From positions 1-24,132 of the forward strand of contig JAEZWY010000037.1 of assembly GCA_023442905.1 (NCBI GenBank): a stretch of DNA of 24,132 nucleotides. Reading direction: 5' to 3'. The notes under the pieces are model-generated. The model worked only from the letters and a program-made list of their open reading frames with translations. It was not told the DNA's origin and ran no database searches. The DNA comes from Bacillota bacterium (lineage in GTDB: Bacteria; Bacillota; Bacilli; Lactobacillales; Aerococcaceae). The position numbers were made by a program, and so were the translations under genes. Positions 23,711-24,132 of the stretch are shown here, in pieces (position 1 is the first letter of the stretch; each line of letters opens with the position of its first letter).

Positions 23711-23880
23711 AAAGCCAGAGGCTGGAACTACCTAGCATGCCTTAGCAGTGGAACAAGGATTTCTGACCCACATCAGACTGTTAGGGGGCACCCCTTACAG
23801 AATGAGTCGTCAGAAAAGCCCTTAGAAAATTTTTCTAAGGGCGGTCCCACTGCTTTTAAGGCAATGATAGGTAAGTAGAA
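23711..23880. other. Compact three-way-junction element (candidate structured RNA or miniature element)
   Basis: A long closing stem: TACCTA/TAGGTA (23729-23734 with 23868-23873), then TGCCTTA/TAAGGCA (23738-23744 with 23857-23863) and GCAGTGG/CCACTGC (23745-23751 with 23847-23853). It encloses an arm TTTCTGAC/GTCAGAAA (23760-23767 with 23809-23816) topped by CTGTTAGGGG/CCCCTTACAG (23778-23800), and a second arm GCCCTTAGAA/TTCTAAGGGC (23818-23842). The 5' edge GAGGCTGGAAC recalls dispersed repeats of low-GC Gram-positives, but I cannot name it. The flanking 23570-23710 is AT-rich with no gene. GAAGCC/GGCTTC (23878-23893) may end the - strand gene. Confidence 0.6.
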
Positions 23881-23911
23881 GCCAAAAGGCTTCATTACTT
23901 ATCTCTAACTT

Positions 23912-24132
23912 CTAATCAAACATTTTTCCTGGGTTCAAGATGTTATTTGGATCCATGGCTTGTTTGATGGACTTCAATACTGCCATATATGCTTCGTCTT
24001 TGAAGTAAGGCAGATAAGCTTTTTTCTCTAAACCAATACCGTGTTCTGCGGATAATAAGCCACCTTGTTCAGCAACGTATGGGAATAAATCATTTTCATA
24101 GTCGTGTTTATATTTTTACCAAGTTTAATAAA
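23912..24132 (-). pseudogene. FAD-linked oxidase (GlcD / D-lactate dehydrogenase type), 3' end, frameshifted
   Basis: On the - strand the last 66 codons before TAG (23914-23912) read HDYENDLFPYVAEQGG, then SAEHGIGLEKKAYLP and end DPNNILNPGKMFD, the C-terminal signature of FAD-binding oxidase C domains in GlcD-like 2-hydroxyacid dehydrogenases. The SAEHGIG histidine/glutamate segment lies at the active site, and DPxxILNPGK is the usual end. Upstream, the same frame meets stops, while the other frame reads F-I-K-L-G-K. The two join as KLGKKYKHDYEN if one A is restored in the A-run (T-run 24113-24117 on the + strand). The rest of the gene is beyond the window. It may be a real frameshift or a homopolymer error. 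Confidence 0.8.

Noticed and set aside
23696..23878. 60-codon open frame across the three-way-junction element
   Set aside because: No ribosome site or protein likeness; the sequence is explained by long base-paired arms.

Overview
The window reads as chromosome of a low-GC Gram-positive bacterium of the Lactobacillales, perhaps Aerococcaceae or Carnobacteriaceae (inference from AT-rich coding, AGGAGG ribosome sites, intrinsic terminators with T-runs, T-box leaders and protein style; genus not established). Almost every gene is on the + strand.

Layout. (1) 1-330: the 3' end of an amidase gene. (2) 440-8380: an arginine block. argH has its own promoter. It is followed by a T-box leader, a fused binding-protein/permease transporter gene and argG. 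A flavin reductase gene with its own promoter comes next, then a second T-box leader and a paralogous fused transporter. Both T-box leaders place CGC (Arg) at the expected specifier position, so uncharged tRNA-Arg probably switches on uptake of arginine or a precursor together with the citrulline-to-arginine step. The first leader carries a second T-box/terminator module with no Stem I that I can recognise. (3) 8510-8890: two structured repeats in inverse orientation. (4) 9033-12116: a membrane-anchored Ser-rich protein and an initiating sugar-phosphate transferase. (5) 12567-14925: pncB-nadE, the nicotinate salvage route to NAD. (6) 15516-21488: a type I restriction-modification locus, hsdM-hsdS-hsdR, with hsdR cut by one in-frame TAA. 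(7) 21489-24132: a decayed small ORF, a DsbA/FrnE-like oxidoreductase gene (- strand), a frameshifted sir2, a compact three-way-junction element, and the 3' end of a frameshifted FAD-linked oxidase gene (- strand).

The least explained signal is a family of at least six structured intergenic repeats at 8510-8886, 12111-12364 and 14923-15290. They share GGGTGTGAG ends and a long hairpin with a conserved internal loop, and two copies show several compensatory base-pair changes. Two tandem pairs begin on the stop codons of the sugar transferase gene and nadE and separate these genes from their terminators. A second unexplained structured element lies at 23711-23880.

Three broken genes (hsdR by one base, sir2 and the oxidase by apparent one-base losses in homopolymers) lie in the last 5 kb. 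They may be real decay or sequence error.
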